Assembly (NCBI GenBank): GCA_019695115.1
Contig: JAIBAP010000053.1
Location: forward strand, 1 to 42,375
Length of the DNA: 42,375 nucleotides
From: Caldilineales bacterium
GTDB taxonomy: Bacteria; Chloroflexota; Anaerolineae; J102
Direction: 5' to 3'
The position numbers and the translations under genes were made by a program. Each line of letters begins with the position of its first letter. Positions within the stretch are counted from its first letter, which is position 1. Below are positions 1 to 8,066 of this stretch, one piece after another. The notes beneath the pieces were generated by a model. The model searched no databases and was not told where the DNA came from. It saw nothing but the letters and a program-made list of their open reading frames with translations.

Positions 1-103
1 GTGGCAGGTGGCAGGTGGCGGGGCGGGTGGCGGGTGGCAGGTGGCGGGTGGCAGGGGCGGCGGGGCGGGTGGTGGGAGGCGGGGGCGGGGTGGCCGGGGG
101 CAG
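1..103. repeat. G-rich heptanucleotide tandem array (GTGGCAG/GTGGCGG)
   Basis: About 14 degenerate 7-bp units of the form GTGGCRG run from the window edge to the ROK gene stop, with one 5-bp slip after the third unit (bases 22-26). The plus strand is almost all G and T with many GGG runs, so it could form G-quadruplexes. It lies just past the 3' end of the minus-strand kinase gene. It is the first of several period-7 arrays in this window. The array may continue to the left of the window. Confidence 0.85.
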
Positions 104-104
104 G

Positions 105-1001
105 TTACTGCGCTGCGGCTGCGGCCAGGGCGATGGCCCCCAGGACGCCAGCGCGATGGCCCAGGGCCGGCGGGACGATGTAGCTCTCGATGTCGGACAG
201 CAGGGCCGGGTGCTGGACATAGCCGTTGAGCAGCGCCTGCACTTTGGCGCGCACCAGGGGGAACATGACCGGCTGGCTCATCACACCGCCGCCGAGGATG
301 ATGCGTTGGGGTGAGAGGATGCAGATGAAGTTGTTCAGGGCCAGGGCCAGATAGTGCGCCTGCAACTCCCAGGCCGGGTGGTCGGCAGGGAGGGTCTCGG
401 CCGGCTGGCCCCAGCGAGCGCGCAGGGCCGGGCCGCAGGCCAGCCCCTCCAGACAATCGCCGTGGTAGGGGCAGCTGCCAGGGAAGGGGTCGATGGCCGG
501 GTCGCGGGGCAGCCGGATATGCCCCATCTCGGGGTGCACCAGCCCGCGCAGGAGCTGCCCGCGCGCCATGCCGCCGCCGCCGATGCCGGTGCCGATGGTG
601 AGGTAGATGAAGGTGTCCAGCCCCTGGCCCGCGCCCCACCGATGCTCGCCCAGGGCGGCGCCGTTGACGTCGGTGTCGAAGCCGACCGGCAGGCCCAGGC
701 CGCGCCCGATTTCCCCAGCCAGATCGGTGTTGGCCCAGCCGGGCTTGGGCGTGGTGGTGATGAAGCCAAAGGTCGGTGAATCGGGATGCGGATCGACCGG
801 GCCGAAGGCAGCGACGCCGACTGCCGCCAGCGGCCAGCGTTCGGCCTGCTGGCGCAAGAAGGCAATGGCCCGGCCGATCGTCTCGGCGGGCGTGGTGGTA
901 GGAAAGCGGCTCTCGGCCCGGATGTCATCGGGGCCGCTGCCGACCGCACATACGAACTTGGTGCCGCCGGCTTCGATGCCGCCAAACAAGCGAGTTTTCA
1001 C
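105..1001 (-). CDS. ROK-family sugar kinase, fructokinase-like
   Basis: This is a predicted cytoplasmic ATP-dependent hexose kinase of 298 residues, the usual size for the ROK family. Visible motifs are the phosphate-binding GIEAGGTKF (residues 8-16), FGPVD (66-70), [10 protein letters not shown] with the likely catalytic Asp111, TIGTGIGGG (135-143), and a zinc site formed by HPEMGH (156-161) and CPYHGDC (177-183) followed by LEGLACGPA. The [10 protein letters not shown] form is typical of ROK fructokinases, so phosphorylation of fructose is the best guess; glucose or mannose cannot be excluded. The chosen start is GTG at 1001, preceded by AAAAAGGAG with a 7-base spacer. An open extension to 1091 runs through a duplicated non-coding repeat and is unlikely to be translated as part of the protein. 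The gene lies downstream of the M16 peptidase on the same strand. Confidence 0.88.
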   Translation of the reverse strand: MKTRLFGGIEAGGTKFVCAVGSGPDDIRAESRFPTTTPAETIGRAIAFLRQQAERWPLAAVGVAAFGPVDPHPDSPTFGFITTTPKPGWANTDLAGEIGRGLGLPVGFDTDVNGAALGEHRWGAGQGLDTFIYLTIGTGIGGGGMARGQLLRGLVHPEMGHIRLPRDPAIDPFPGSCPYHGDCLEGLACGPALRARWGQPAETLPADHPAWELQAHYLALALNNFICILSPQRIILGGGVMSQPVMFPLVRAKVQALLNGYVQHPALLSDIESYIVPPALGHRAGVLGAIALAAAAAQ

Positions 1002-1107
1002 AGCATGGCTCCTTTTTGGGTGTGATCCGCCAAGGGCGCGAAGGTGGCGAAGTCGATTTCTCTTCGCGTTCCTTCGCGTCCTTGCCGCCAAACAGGCGAG
1101 TTTTCAC
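925..1107 (-). other. Decoy/leader ORF created by a 106-bp duplication
   Basis: The tandem duplication at 977-1188 copies the kinase ribosome-binding site and its first eight codons. From the copied GTG at 1107 an out-of-frame ORF of 60 codons starts VKTRLFGG, exactly like the kinase, then diverges. It reads through the true kinase start and stops at 925 inside the kinase gene. It has no recognisable domain. It may be a by-product of the duplication or may act as a translated leader; the sequence shows only that it could be initiated. Confidence 0.35.
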
Positions 1108-1188
1108 AGCATGGCTCCTTTTTGGGTGTGATCCGCCAAGGGCGCGAAGGTGGCGAAGTCGATTTCTCTTCGCGTTCCTTCGCGTCCT
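977..1188. repeat. Two-copy 106-bp tandem duplication at the kinase start
   Basis: Two units with a period of 106 bases begin at TGCCGCCAAACA (977 and 1083) and are nearly identical. Each carries the kinase Shine-Dalgarno sequence, its GTG start and part of a hairpin-forming element rich in CGCGAAGG/CCTTCGCG words. Few differences are seen, for example an A/G change at 990 versus 1096, which suggests a recent duplication. Confidence 0.9.
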
Positions 1189-1196
1189 TCGCGGAT
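1130..1196. repeat. Imperfect inverted repeat (GATCCGC...GCGGATC), REP/terminator-like
   Basis: The left arm (1130-1158) and right arm (1167-1196) are near-perfect reverse complements separated by about 8 bases. They are built from the words GATCCGCSAAGG and GCGCGAAGG. The right arm touches the stop codon of the M16 peptidase gene, so the hairpin may end its transcript, although no T-tract follows. A related half-element, GATCCGCGAAGGGCGCGAAG, occurs at about 34264-34283, so it is probably a dispersed repeat of this genome. Confidence 0.6.
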
Positions 1197-4102
1197 CAAA
1201 GCACTTTGACCATTTCGAGGGGCAGGCCGCTGGCAGTCATGGCAGCTTCGGCGCCGAGGACGACGACGCCGGCAGCGGCGTCGAAGCGGCGGAGCACCTC
1301 GGCGAAGACGCGCAAGTCGGCGTTGGTGGCGCCCAGGATTTGTTGGCGCAGCTGCTGGCGGAGGGCGTCGGTCTCGCCCAACAGATGCCGCTGCATCGAA
1401 GCCCAGCCTTTGGCGTCGGGCAGCATGTGGGCGTCGATCTGGCCGATGACGCCGATGATGGCACGCGTCAGCTCGTCCTCGCCCAGCTCCAGCCCGGCCA
1501 CGAACTCGGCCGAGCGGTCATAGGCATCGAGCGTGGCCTGCAGGTTGGGGTCGCGATAGGAGACGAAGCGGAAGGCGCCCGAACGCTGGTCGAAATTGGC
1601 GAAGACGCCATAAGCGCCGCCCTGCATCCGCACCCGCTCCCACAGCCAGCCGGTGTTGAGCAGGTTGAGCAGGACGAAGACCGAACCGTGCAGCTTGTAG
1701 CCCAAATCGTACAGATTGGCGCCTTTGCCCACGAAATTGACCGCCGCCGGGATGGTCAGCCCCTCGCCATGCGGGTTGGACCAGAAAGACCATTCGTTGC
1801 GGTTGGCGGGCGGGGCAGGCAGCCGCTCGATCAGGGCCTGCAGCCGGGGCTGCACCGTTGCCCAATTCTTGTCATCGACGGTGACGTTCCACAGCATGGT
1901 GTTGCGCCCGACCAGGAGCGAACGCATGGCTTGCAGCCGCTCGTACACGGCCGGCCAGTCGGAATCGATCTCAGCCGCCAACCGGCGCAGGAACAACAGA
2001 TAACTGACCCCGCCCATCTGCTCGGCCACCCAATCGGCCAGCCCCAGCTGCGCCCCCATCCGGCTGAGGACGACGGCATGGCCCGCCGACAGCAGACCGC
2101 TCTCCTGTCCGGCCTTTTCTTCCAACACGATTTGGCGGATGCGCTCGCGGTTGTCCAGGCGGGCGCCGGCAAGCACGTCGCCAAAGATGTCGCACAAGGC
2201 CCCGGTTTGGGCGACGGTGGCCTTGCCGCGCAGGAACAGCCAGGCGACGGGGCGGCGGTCATGGCGGTGGGCGCCCACAAAGCGGGTGGGATAGATGCCG
2301 CCGGTCTGGCTGCCGATGCGCTGCGAGAGGCTGACGAAGTCCTCGGCGCCGGTCCCCGTCTCCAGCAGGATGCGACCGAAGACGGCCACATAGGGCAGAT
2401 AGGCGGCGGGCAGGGTGCGCAGGTTGAGGCCCGCATCCACATAGACGACGCCATTGGTGAACAGATCGTGATAGAAGATGGGGCTGCCCAGGTGGTCGAG
2501 CTCGGCCAGGGGGATGAGCTTGTTCTGGCGGTCGAGGTCGGCCAACGAGAGGCGGGGGATGGTGGCCAGCGCCTGGGGCGGGTCGGGCGTCTCCTGGTGG
2601 CGGCGCAGTTCCTCGTTTTCGGCCCGGATGGCGGTCAGGGGGTCGGCCAGGGGGTCGGCAGTCAGTCGGGCGCGCTCGTTAGTCAGGCGTTCGGCTTCGG
2701 CGGCCAGTTGGCGGTCTTCCAGGTCGGGGTCAGGATAGAGGGCGAGCGTGAGGCGATGAGGGTTATCCAGCAGGTGAGTCTGGATCAGGCTCTCGAAAAA
2801 GCGGGGGTCGGCGGCGTAGGCGGCTTTCACCGTCTGCAAGGGCGTCTCGAAGGCGATGGGGGCCAGGGGGTCGCCGCCATAGAGCCAGGTGGTCAGGCCG
2901 CGCAACATCACGGCCAATCCGCGCGGGAAGCCGCCGGTGTTGTTCTCGCGCAGCCGGAACTCGACCGTGTTCAACGAGGCGGCGATGGTGCGCGGGTCGA
3001 GACCGTCTGTGACCAGGCTTTGCAGGGTGTCGAGGATGAGGCTCTCGACGGCGTCTTCATCCGCCCCGGCTGCCACGCCCTTCAAGCCGGTGGAGAAGAC
3101 CGTCTGCCGCAGTTCGCTCATCAACCCCAGCCCGGTCAGGTCCTCGCCCAGGCCGGAATCGATCAGGGCTTTGTAGAGCGGCGAGGCGGGCGCGCCGATG
3201 AGGATGTGGCCGAGGATGCCGAGGGCCAGGTCGAGGGCGGGGTCCTGAACCTCGGTCAGCGCCCAGTTGACGGTGACAAAGGTCTTGGCATCATCGCCGG
3301 GGATGTAGGGCTGGCGCTGGCGGCGGGGCGCAGAAAAGCGCGGGTGGCCGCTGACGGCTGCGGAGGCGGGTTGGCGGTCGAAATCGGCCAGCCAGCGGTC
3401 GAGGAGCTGAAGGCGGGCCGGGGCGGGGTCGTCGCCGTGGAAGAAGAAGAGGGCGTTGGAGGGGTGGTAGTGGCGGCGATGAAAGGCCAGAAGCTGTTCG
3501 TGGGTCAGGTCGGGGATGTGGGCCGGGTCGCCGCCGCTATCGAGGCCATAGACATTGTCGGGGAAGAGGCGGCGGAGGATGGCGGTTTCGAGCAGGTCGT
3601 CGGGCGAGCTATAGACGCCCTTCATCTCGTTGAAGACGACGCCAGTGTAGCCAAGGCGGCCGGCGTCATCGACCTCGTGACGCCAGCCCTCCTGGATGAA
3701 ACTGAAGCGGTTGAGCAAGGGGTAGAAGACGGCGTCGAGATAGACCTCGATCAGGTTGTAGAAATCTTGCCGGTTCTGGCTGGCGATGGGGTAGGTGGTG
3801 CGGTCGGGATAGGTGAGGGCGTTGAGAAAGGTCTTGAGCGAGCCTTGCAGCAGCTCTTTGAACGGTTCTTTGAGCGGATAGCGCCGCGAGCCGCAGAGGA
3901 CGGCGTGTTCGAGGATGTGGGCGACGCCGGTGGAGTCGGGCGGCAGGGTGCGAAAGGTGACGCCGAAGGCTTTGTTTTCGTCGTCATTGACCAGCGATAG
4001 CACTTCGGCGCCGGTGCGGAGGTGGCGGAAGCGCCAGGCGGTGGTGTTGAGTTCGGGAAGGGCCCGCTCGGCCAGCAGTTCGAAGCCGTGTTGGGTGGTC
4101 AT
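1196..4102 (-). CDS. PreP-like M16C metallopeptidase (presequence protease family)
   Basis: This 968-residue protein is a zinc peptidase of family M16C, which degrades unstructured peptides inside a closed chamber made of four M16 domains. The inverted zinc motif HILEH is at residues 62-66, and the third ligand is the Glu in FNEMKGVYSS (about residue 159), as in PreP. Length and N-terminal position of the motif match PreP/CymA-type enzymes. There is no signal peptide, so it is probably cytoplasmic. The start at 4102 is preferred because CGGAG lies about 5 bases upstream; an alternative ATG at 4132 has no ribosome-binding site. It is divergent to an M3 oligopeptidase gene, so both sides of this intergenic region encode peptide-degrading enzymes. 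Confidence 0.92.
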   Translation of the reverse strand: MTTQHGFELLAERALPELNTTAWRFRHLRTGAEVLSLVNDDENKAFGVTFRTLPPDSTGVAHILEHAVLCGSRRYPLKEPFKELLQGSLKTFLNALTYPDRTTYPIASQNRQDFYNLIEVYLDAVFYPLLNRFSFIQEGWRHEVDDAGRLGYTGVVFNEMKGVYSSPDDLLETAILRRLFPDNVYGLDSGGDPAHIPDLTHEQLLAFHRRHYHPSNALFFFHGDDPAPARLQLLDRWLADFDRQPASAAVSGHPRFSAPRRQRQPYIPGDDAKTFVTVNWALTEVQDPALDLALGILGHILIGAPASPLYKALIDSGLGEDLTGLGLMSELRQTVFSTGLKGVAAGADEDAVESLILDTLQSLVTDGLDPRTIAASLNTVEFRLRENNTGGFPRGLAVMLRGLTTWLYGGDPLAPIAFETPLQTVKAAYAADPRFFESLIQTHLLDNPHRLTLALYPDPDLEDRQLAAEAERLTNERARLTADPLADPLTAIRAENEELRRHQETPDPPQALATIPRLSLADLDRQNKLIPLAELDHLGSPIFYHDLFTNGVVYVDAGLNLRTLPAAYLPYVAVFGRILLETGTGAEDFVSLSQRIGSQTGGIYPTRFVGAHRHDRRPVAWLFLRGKATVAQTGALCDIFGDVLAGARLDNRERIRQIVLEEKAGQESGLLSAGHAVVLSRMGAQLGLADWVAEQMGGVSYLLFLRRLAAEIDSDWPAVYERLQAMRSLLVGRNTMLWNVTVDDKNWATVQPRLQALIERLPAPPANRNEWSFWSNPHGEGLTIPAAVNFVGKGANLYDLGYKLHGSVFVLLNLLNTGWLWERVRMQGGAYGVFANFDQRSGAFRFVSYRDPNLQATLDAYDRSAEFVAGLELGEDELTRAIIGVIGQIDAHMLPDAKGWASMQRHLLGETDALRQQLRQQILGATNADLRVFAEVLRRFDAAAGVVVLGAEAAMTASGLPLEMVKVL

Positions 4103-4143
4103 GGGGTCTCCGGTGGGATGATGTTTCGGCAATTGTGTTGGAC

Positions 4144-4149
4144 ATTATA
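4144..4149 (-). promoter_or_regulatory. Putative -10 box for the M16 peptidase gene
   Basis: The minus strand reads TATAAT here, in a locally AT-rich patch 42 bases before the ATG at 4102. No good -35 is visible at 17 bases, so this is a partial match only. Confidence 0.4.
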
Positions 4150-4192
4150 GCATTTTTGGGCGGCGAGATCGGATGATAGCGATGTTGGTCGT

Positions 4193-4255
4193 AGTGCGAC
4201 GCACGGCGCTTCATCGAAGCTGCATCGCTCTTATCCTGGCGCCGTGCGTCGCACT
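4193..4255. repeat. 17-bp perfect inverted repeat in a divergent promoter region
   Basis: AGTGCGACGCACGGCGC (4193-4209) is the exact reverse complement of 4239-4255, with a 29-base interval. It sits between the divergent M16 and M3 peptidase genes and ends 30 bases before the M3 ATG. It could be a stem-loop in the M3 leader, a binding site for a dimeric regulator, or a dispersed palindromic repeat. No T-run follows, so a terminator is unlikely. Confidence 0.75.
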
Positions 4256-4285
4256 TACTTTTGTCTCGCTCTCTTGCCCCTGCCC

Positions 4286-6082
4286 ATGCCCACCGCATCC
4301 TATTCACAAACGGCCTGGAGTCTGGCCGGCCTTTTTCCCTCAGCCGATGGCCCCGAGATCGAGGCCGCCTTCACGGATCTGAGCGCCAAAGTCGATGTCT
4401 TCGAGGCCGAGCGCCAGCACCTGACCCCCGCTATCGACCCCGCCGACTTTCGGGCAGTCGTTCGCCAACTCGAGGCCATCCATCAGATGGCCTACCGGCT
4501 TTCTTCTTATGCCGGTCTGTGGTTCGCCGCCGACACCCAAAATCAGGCGGCGCAGAGCCTGCGGGCGCGCGTCGATCAGTTCATGGCCGAGGTGCGCAAC
4601 CGCACGCTGTTCTTCAGCCTGTGGTGGAAGGCGCTGACCGACGAGGCCGCCGAACGCTTGCTGGCGGGCGATGTCGGCGATTGGCGCTACTGGCTGGAGG
4701 AGATGCGGCATTTCAGGCCGCACACCCTGACCGAGCCGGAAGAGAAGATCATCAATATCAAGGATGTGACCGGCGTTTCGGCCTTGCAGGCCCTGTACGA
4801 TTCCATCACCAACCGTTATGTCTTCAGGCTGGAGGTGGACGGGCAGGTGAAGGAGATGACGCGCGGGGAGCTGATGGTGAATGTGCGCAGCCCCAGGCCG
4901 GAGGTGCGGGAAGCCGCCTATCGCGAGCAGTTCCGGGTCTATGGCCAGGATGGGCCGATCTTGGGGCAGATGTATCAGACCCTGGTGCGCGACTGGCGCA
5001 ACGAGAATGTGGATCTGCGCCGGTTCCGCAGCCCCATCGCCGTCCGCAACCTGAACAATGACATCCCCGACGATGTGGTGGACTCACTGCTGGATGTGGC
5101 GAAGGCCAACGCCTCGGTTTTCCAGCGTTTCTTTCGGCTCAAGGCCAAACTGCACGGGGTGGAACGGCTGCGTCGCTACGACATCTACGCGCCCTTCACC
5201 GCCGCCGAAAAGAGCTACAGCTACGAACAGGCGGTGGACATGGTGCTGGATTCTTTCGCGCGCTTCGAGCCGCGGATCGCCCAGCTGGCCGCACGCGTCT
5301 TCGACGAAGGCCGCATCGATTCTGAGGTGCGCAAGGGCAAGCGCTCGGGCGCTTTCTGCTGGTCGGTCACGCCGCAGCTGACGCCGTGGGTGCTGGCCAA
5401 CTATCAGGGCCGGGCCAACGATGTCTCGACGCTGGCCCACGAGCTTGGCCATGCCATCCACACCATGCTGGCCAGCCATCACAGCGTCTTCACCTTCCAT
5501 GCCTCGCTGCCTCTGGCCGAGACGGCCTCGACCTTTGGCGAGATGTTGCTGGTGGACCGGCTGCTGCACGATGAGCCCGACGAGGCCGTGCGCCGCGACC
5601 TGCTCTTTCAACAGATCGATGACGCCTATGCCACCATCCAGCGCCAGGCGTTTTTCGCCTTGTTCGAGCGCCAGGCCCACGAGATGGTGCAGGCCAACGC
5701 CGCGGTGGACGAGATCTCAGCCGCCTATCTGCAAACCTTGCGCGACCAGTTTGGCGACGCCGTAGAGGTGGCGGACGAGTTCAAATGGGAGTGGGTGGCT
5801 ATCCCCCACATTTTCCATAGCCCGTTCTATGTCTATGCCTACGCCTTCGGCCAACTGCTGGTTCTGTCGCTCTATCGCCGCTATCAGAGCGAAGGCGACG
5901 CCTTCAAGCCGAAGTATCTGGACATCCTCGCCGCTGGCGGTTCGGACGCCCCCGCCCGCATCCTGGCCGCGGCCGGGATCGACATCCACAGCCGGGAGTT
6001 CTGGCAGGGCGGCTTCGACATCATCGCCGAGCGGGTCGGCCAACTCGAACAGGCGGCAATCGCAACCTCCGGCCACCACTGA
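4286..6082 (+). CDS. M3-family oligoendopeptidase (PepF-like)
   Basis: This is a predicted cytoplasmic zinc oligopeptidase of 598 residues, the usual size of the M3B/PepF group, which cleaves short peptides. The metal site HELGH is at residues 385-389 and the third ligand is Glu412 in ETASTFGEML. The C-terminal half also has the conserved PHIFHSPFYVYAYAFG region seen in the family. The start MPTASYSQTAW at 4286 is preferred over an upstream ATG at 4244 because the latter lies inside a long inverted repeat; no clear Shine-Dalgarno precedes either. The MBL-fold gene starts 3 bases after this stop, so the two are cotranscribed. Confidence 0.92.
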   Translation: MPTASYSQTAWSLAGLFPSADGPEIEAAFTDLSAKVDVFEAERQHLTPAIDPADFRAVVRQLEAIHQMAYRLSSYAGLWFAADTQNQAAQSLRARVDQFMAEVRNRTLFFSLWWKALTDEAAERLLAGDVGDWRYWLEEMRHFRPHTLTEPEEKIINIKDVTGVSALQALYDSITNRYVFRLEVDGQVKEMTRGELMVNVRSPRPEVREAAYREQFRVYGQDGPILGQMYQTLVRDWRNENVDLRRFRSPIAVRNLNNDIPDDVVDSLLDVAKANASVFQRFFRLKAKLHGVERLRRYDIYAPFTAAEKSYSYEQAVDMVLDSFARFEPRIAQLAARVFDEGRIDSEVRKGKRSGAFCWSVTPQLTPWVLANYQGRANDVSTLAHELGHAIHTMLASHHSVFTFHASLPLAETASTFGEMLLVDRLLHDEPDEAVRRDLLFQQIDDAYATIQRQAFFALFERQAHEMVQANAAVDEISAAYLQTLRDQFGDAVEVADEFKWEWVAIPHIFHSPFYVYAYAFGQLLVLSLYRRYQSEGDAFKPKYLDILAAGGSDAPARILAAAGIDIHSREFWQGGFDIIAERVGQLEQAAIATSGHH

Positions 6083-6085
6083 CCC

Positions 6086-6979
6086 ATGGTCGATGTCATC
6101 GATCTCGGCTTCCAGGGCCAGGCGGAAGTCATCGCCAGCTATGTGGTGCGGGGGCCGGGCGGCGCCGCCCTGGTCGAGACTGGCCCCGGTTCGACCCTGC
6201 CGCAGCTCGAGGCCGGTCTGGCCCGGCTAGGGCTGGGATGGGAAGATATCGGCGATGTGCTGCTGACGCACATCCACCTGGATCACGCCGGCGCGGCCGG
6301 GTGGATCGCCCGCCGGTCGGGCGCACGGGTGCATGTCCACCACCTCGGCGCGCCGCATCTGGCCGACCCCTCCCGGCTGCTGGCCTCGGCCCAGCGCATC
6401 TACGGCGACCTGATGGCCCCGCTTTGGGGTGAATTCCTGGCCGTCCCCGCCGAACAACTGCACATCCTGCACGACAACGATGTGATCGAGGCCGCCGGCC
6501 GTCGCTTCATCGCCCTGGATACGCCCGGACACGCCTATCACCACATGGCCTACCTGAGCGAGGGCTTGTGTTTCACCGGCGATGTGGCGGGCGTGTGTTT
6601 GCCGGGGTTCCGACACATCCGCCTGCCCACGCCGCCGCCCGAATTCGACCTGCCGGCCTGGAAAGCCAGCCTGGCCCGGCTGAAGGCGCTGAAACCCGAC
6701 CGGCTGCTGCTCACGCATTTCGGGCCAGTGGCGGCCGAGGTGCAGGCCCATCTGCAAGGTGTGGAGGCGCGGCTGGACGAGGTGACGGCTTTCATTGCCG
6801 GCCGCTGGCGGGTGGGCGCAACACAGGCAGAGATGGTGAGAGACTACGCCGACTGGGTGGCGCAGCAGGCCGCCGCCGAGGGCTGCGACCCGGCTACGGT
6901 GCATCGTTACGAGGTGGTGGTGCCGTCGTTCATGGAGATCACGGGGTTGGTGCGGTATTTGACGAAGGCGGCGGGGTAA
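6086..6979 (+). CDS. Metallo-beta-lactamase-fold hydrolase
   Basis: This 297-residue protein has the MBL-fold zinc signature THIHLDHAG (residues 61-69), a downstream histidine in DTPGHAYHH, the metal-bridging Asp in FTGDVAG, and a final LTHFGP histidine. These are all the expected ligands for a two-metal site. Family members hydrolyse thioesters, lactones, phosphodiesters or other esters, and the sequence does not tell which. No signal peptide is present. It starts 3 bases after the M3 peptidase stop, which suggests a shared transcript and perhaps a shared role in turnover of small molecules. Confidence 0.9.
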   Translation: MVDVIDLGFQGQAEVIASYVVRGPGGAALVETGPGSTLPQLEAGLARLGLGWEDIGDVLLTHIHLDHAGAAGWIARRSGARVHVHHLGAPHLADPSRLLASAQRIYGDLMAPLWGEFLAVPAEQLHILHDNDVIEAAGRRFIALDTPGHAYHHMAYLSEGLCFTGDVAGVCLPGFRHIRLPTPPPEFDLPAWKASLARLKALKPDRLLLTHFGPVAAEVQAHLQGVEARLDEVTAFIAGRWRVGATQAEMVRDYADWVAQQAAAEGCDPATVHRYEVVVPSFMEITGLVRYLTKAAG

Positions 6980-7107
6980 AGAGCTAAGGCGCCACCCGTC
7001 AAAGTCATTTGACCGCATCATGAACGCACGGTCGCCGGGAGTGAACTACTCCAGCGCGCCGAGCAACGATCTGGGCCGACTACCGCGCGCACGGTGACGG
7101 AAGGTGA

Positions 7108-7171
7108 GCGTTCGTTGGAGAGGGCACGGCGGTTCGCAATTGCCAACGAACTGGCAATTGACGACGAACGC
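7108..7171. terminator. Nested hairpin between convergent genes
   Basis: An inner stem CAATTGCCA/TGGCAATTG (7137-7145 with 7152-7160, 6-base loop) is flanked by an outer pair GCGTTCGT/ACGAACGC (7108-7115 with 7164-7171). It lies between the 3' ends of the MBL-fold gene and the O-methyltransferase gene. There is no T-tract, so use as a two-way terminator is inferred from position only. The rest of 6980-7237 shows nothing recognisable except a small GTCAAA/TTTGAC stem near 7000. Confidence 0.4.
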
Positions 7172-7237
7172 GAGGCCGCGCTTGGCGACTAACCGGGCGC
7201 CGCTCCGTGTGGTTTGGGCAGGCCCCCAGGCCGCCGC

Positions 7238-7909
7238 TCACCCGCCAGAAGCGCCCACCCTGATCGCGACCAACAGCCCATCCCTGATCGGCAGGAGGGT
7301 GCTGATCCAGCCGCCATCCTCGGTCAGCAGCCGCGTCAATTCCCGCACGCCCGCGGTGGCCGGGCTGTGGTCGCCGGCATCGAAGATGCGCCCGCTCCAC
7401 AGCATGTTGTCCACGATCAGCAGGCCGCCGGGACGGAGTTTGGCGGCGATGACGGGCAGCGAGGCGGGGTAAGCCTGCTTGTCGATGTCGTTGAAGATCA
7501 GATCGAAAGGGCCGGGCGTGTGGCTGAGCGCCGCCACCGCCTCGCCCACGTGATAACGGACGATGTCGCTGTAACCGAGCGCGGCCAGATGCCCGCGCGC
7601 CTGCCTCGAAAGCGCCTCATCCCAGACCACATGGTGGACGACGCCTTCGTCCTGCGTCCCCGCCAAATTCTCTTGCACGGCGCGGGCGAACCAGGCGGTG
7701 GAGTAGCCAAAGCCGGAGCCAAGCTCGAACACCCGGCGGGCGCCGATCATCCGCGCCAGCTGGTAGCAGAGATAGCCGGCGGTGGGGCCGATGATGGGGA
7801 AGTTGATGGCGCCGGCGTGCGCTTCCATCGCCATCATCTCGGCCGGGCGCTGGGGGACCAGGCCCTCGAGATACGACTGAACCTGGGTGGATTGTTGTTC
7901 GAGGGGCAT
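7238..7909 (-). CDS. Class I SAM-dependent O-methyltransferase
   Basis: This 223-residue protein has the layout of the caffeoyl-CoA/catechol O-methyltransferase family. The SAM-binding motif I is VFELGSGFGYST (residues 60-71), DLIFNDIDK (136-144) carries metal-binding acidic residues, and LLIVDNML (163-170) supplies the DN pair of the metal site. It probably methylates a hydroxyl on a small aromatic or similar compound using a divalent cation; the substrate is unknown. It is cytoplasmic, with no signal peptide. It follows the ABC exporter on the same strand but a 150-bp heptamer array separates them. Confidence 0.88.
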   Translation of the reverse strand: MPLEQQSTQVQSYLEGLVPQRPAEMMAMEAHAGAINFPIIGPTAGYLCYQLARMIGARRVFELGSGFGYSTAWFARAVQENLAGTQDEGVVHHVVWDEALSRQARGHLAALGYSDIVRYHVGEAVAALSHTPGPFDLIFNDIDKQAYPASLPVIAAKLRPGGLLIVDNMLWSGRIFDAGDHSPATAGVRELTRLLTEDGGWISTLLPIRDGLLVAIRVGASGG

Positions 7910-7912
7910 AGG

Positions 7913-8066
7913 GATTGCGAATTGCGAATTGCGGATTGCGAATTGCGAAGTGCGGATTGTGAATTGCGGATTGCGAAGTGCGAAGTGCGAAGTGCGGATT
8001 GCGGATTGCGAAGTGCGGATTGCTCCTCACTCATCACGCATCACGCCTCACTCCTCACTCCTCACT
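7913..8066. repeat. 22-unit heptanucleotide array (GATTGCG/AATTGCG/AAGTGCG, then CCTCACT/CATCACG)
   Basis: Twenty-two consecutive 7-bp units run without a break in phase. The first sixteen are GATTGCG, AATTGCG or AAGTGCG variants and the last six are CCTCACT or CATCACG. The left edge lies 4 bases upstream of the O-methyltransferase start, and the right edge covers the last codons and the stop of the ABC exporter gene. The structure resembles the short tandemly repeated repetitive (STRR) heptamers of cyanobacteria in period and degeneracy. Confidence 0.95.

Noticed and set aside
1016-4000. Plus-strand open frame of about 990 codons opposite the M16 gene
   Set aside because: It is the antisense shadow of a GC-rich coding region. 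Its residues are low-complexity and match no domain, while the minus-strand frame has a clear PreP-like protein.
4244-4285. Upstream ATG for the M3 peptidase
   Set aside because: It lies inside the right arm of a long inverted repeat, and the protein family begins near MPTASYSQTAW at 4286.
7913-8066. CRISPR array
   Set aside because: The units are 7 bases long and contiguous, with no spacers of 30-40 bases and no cas genes nearby.
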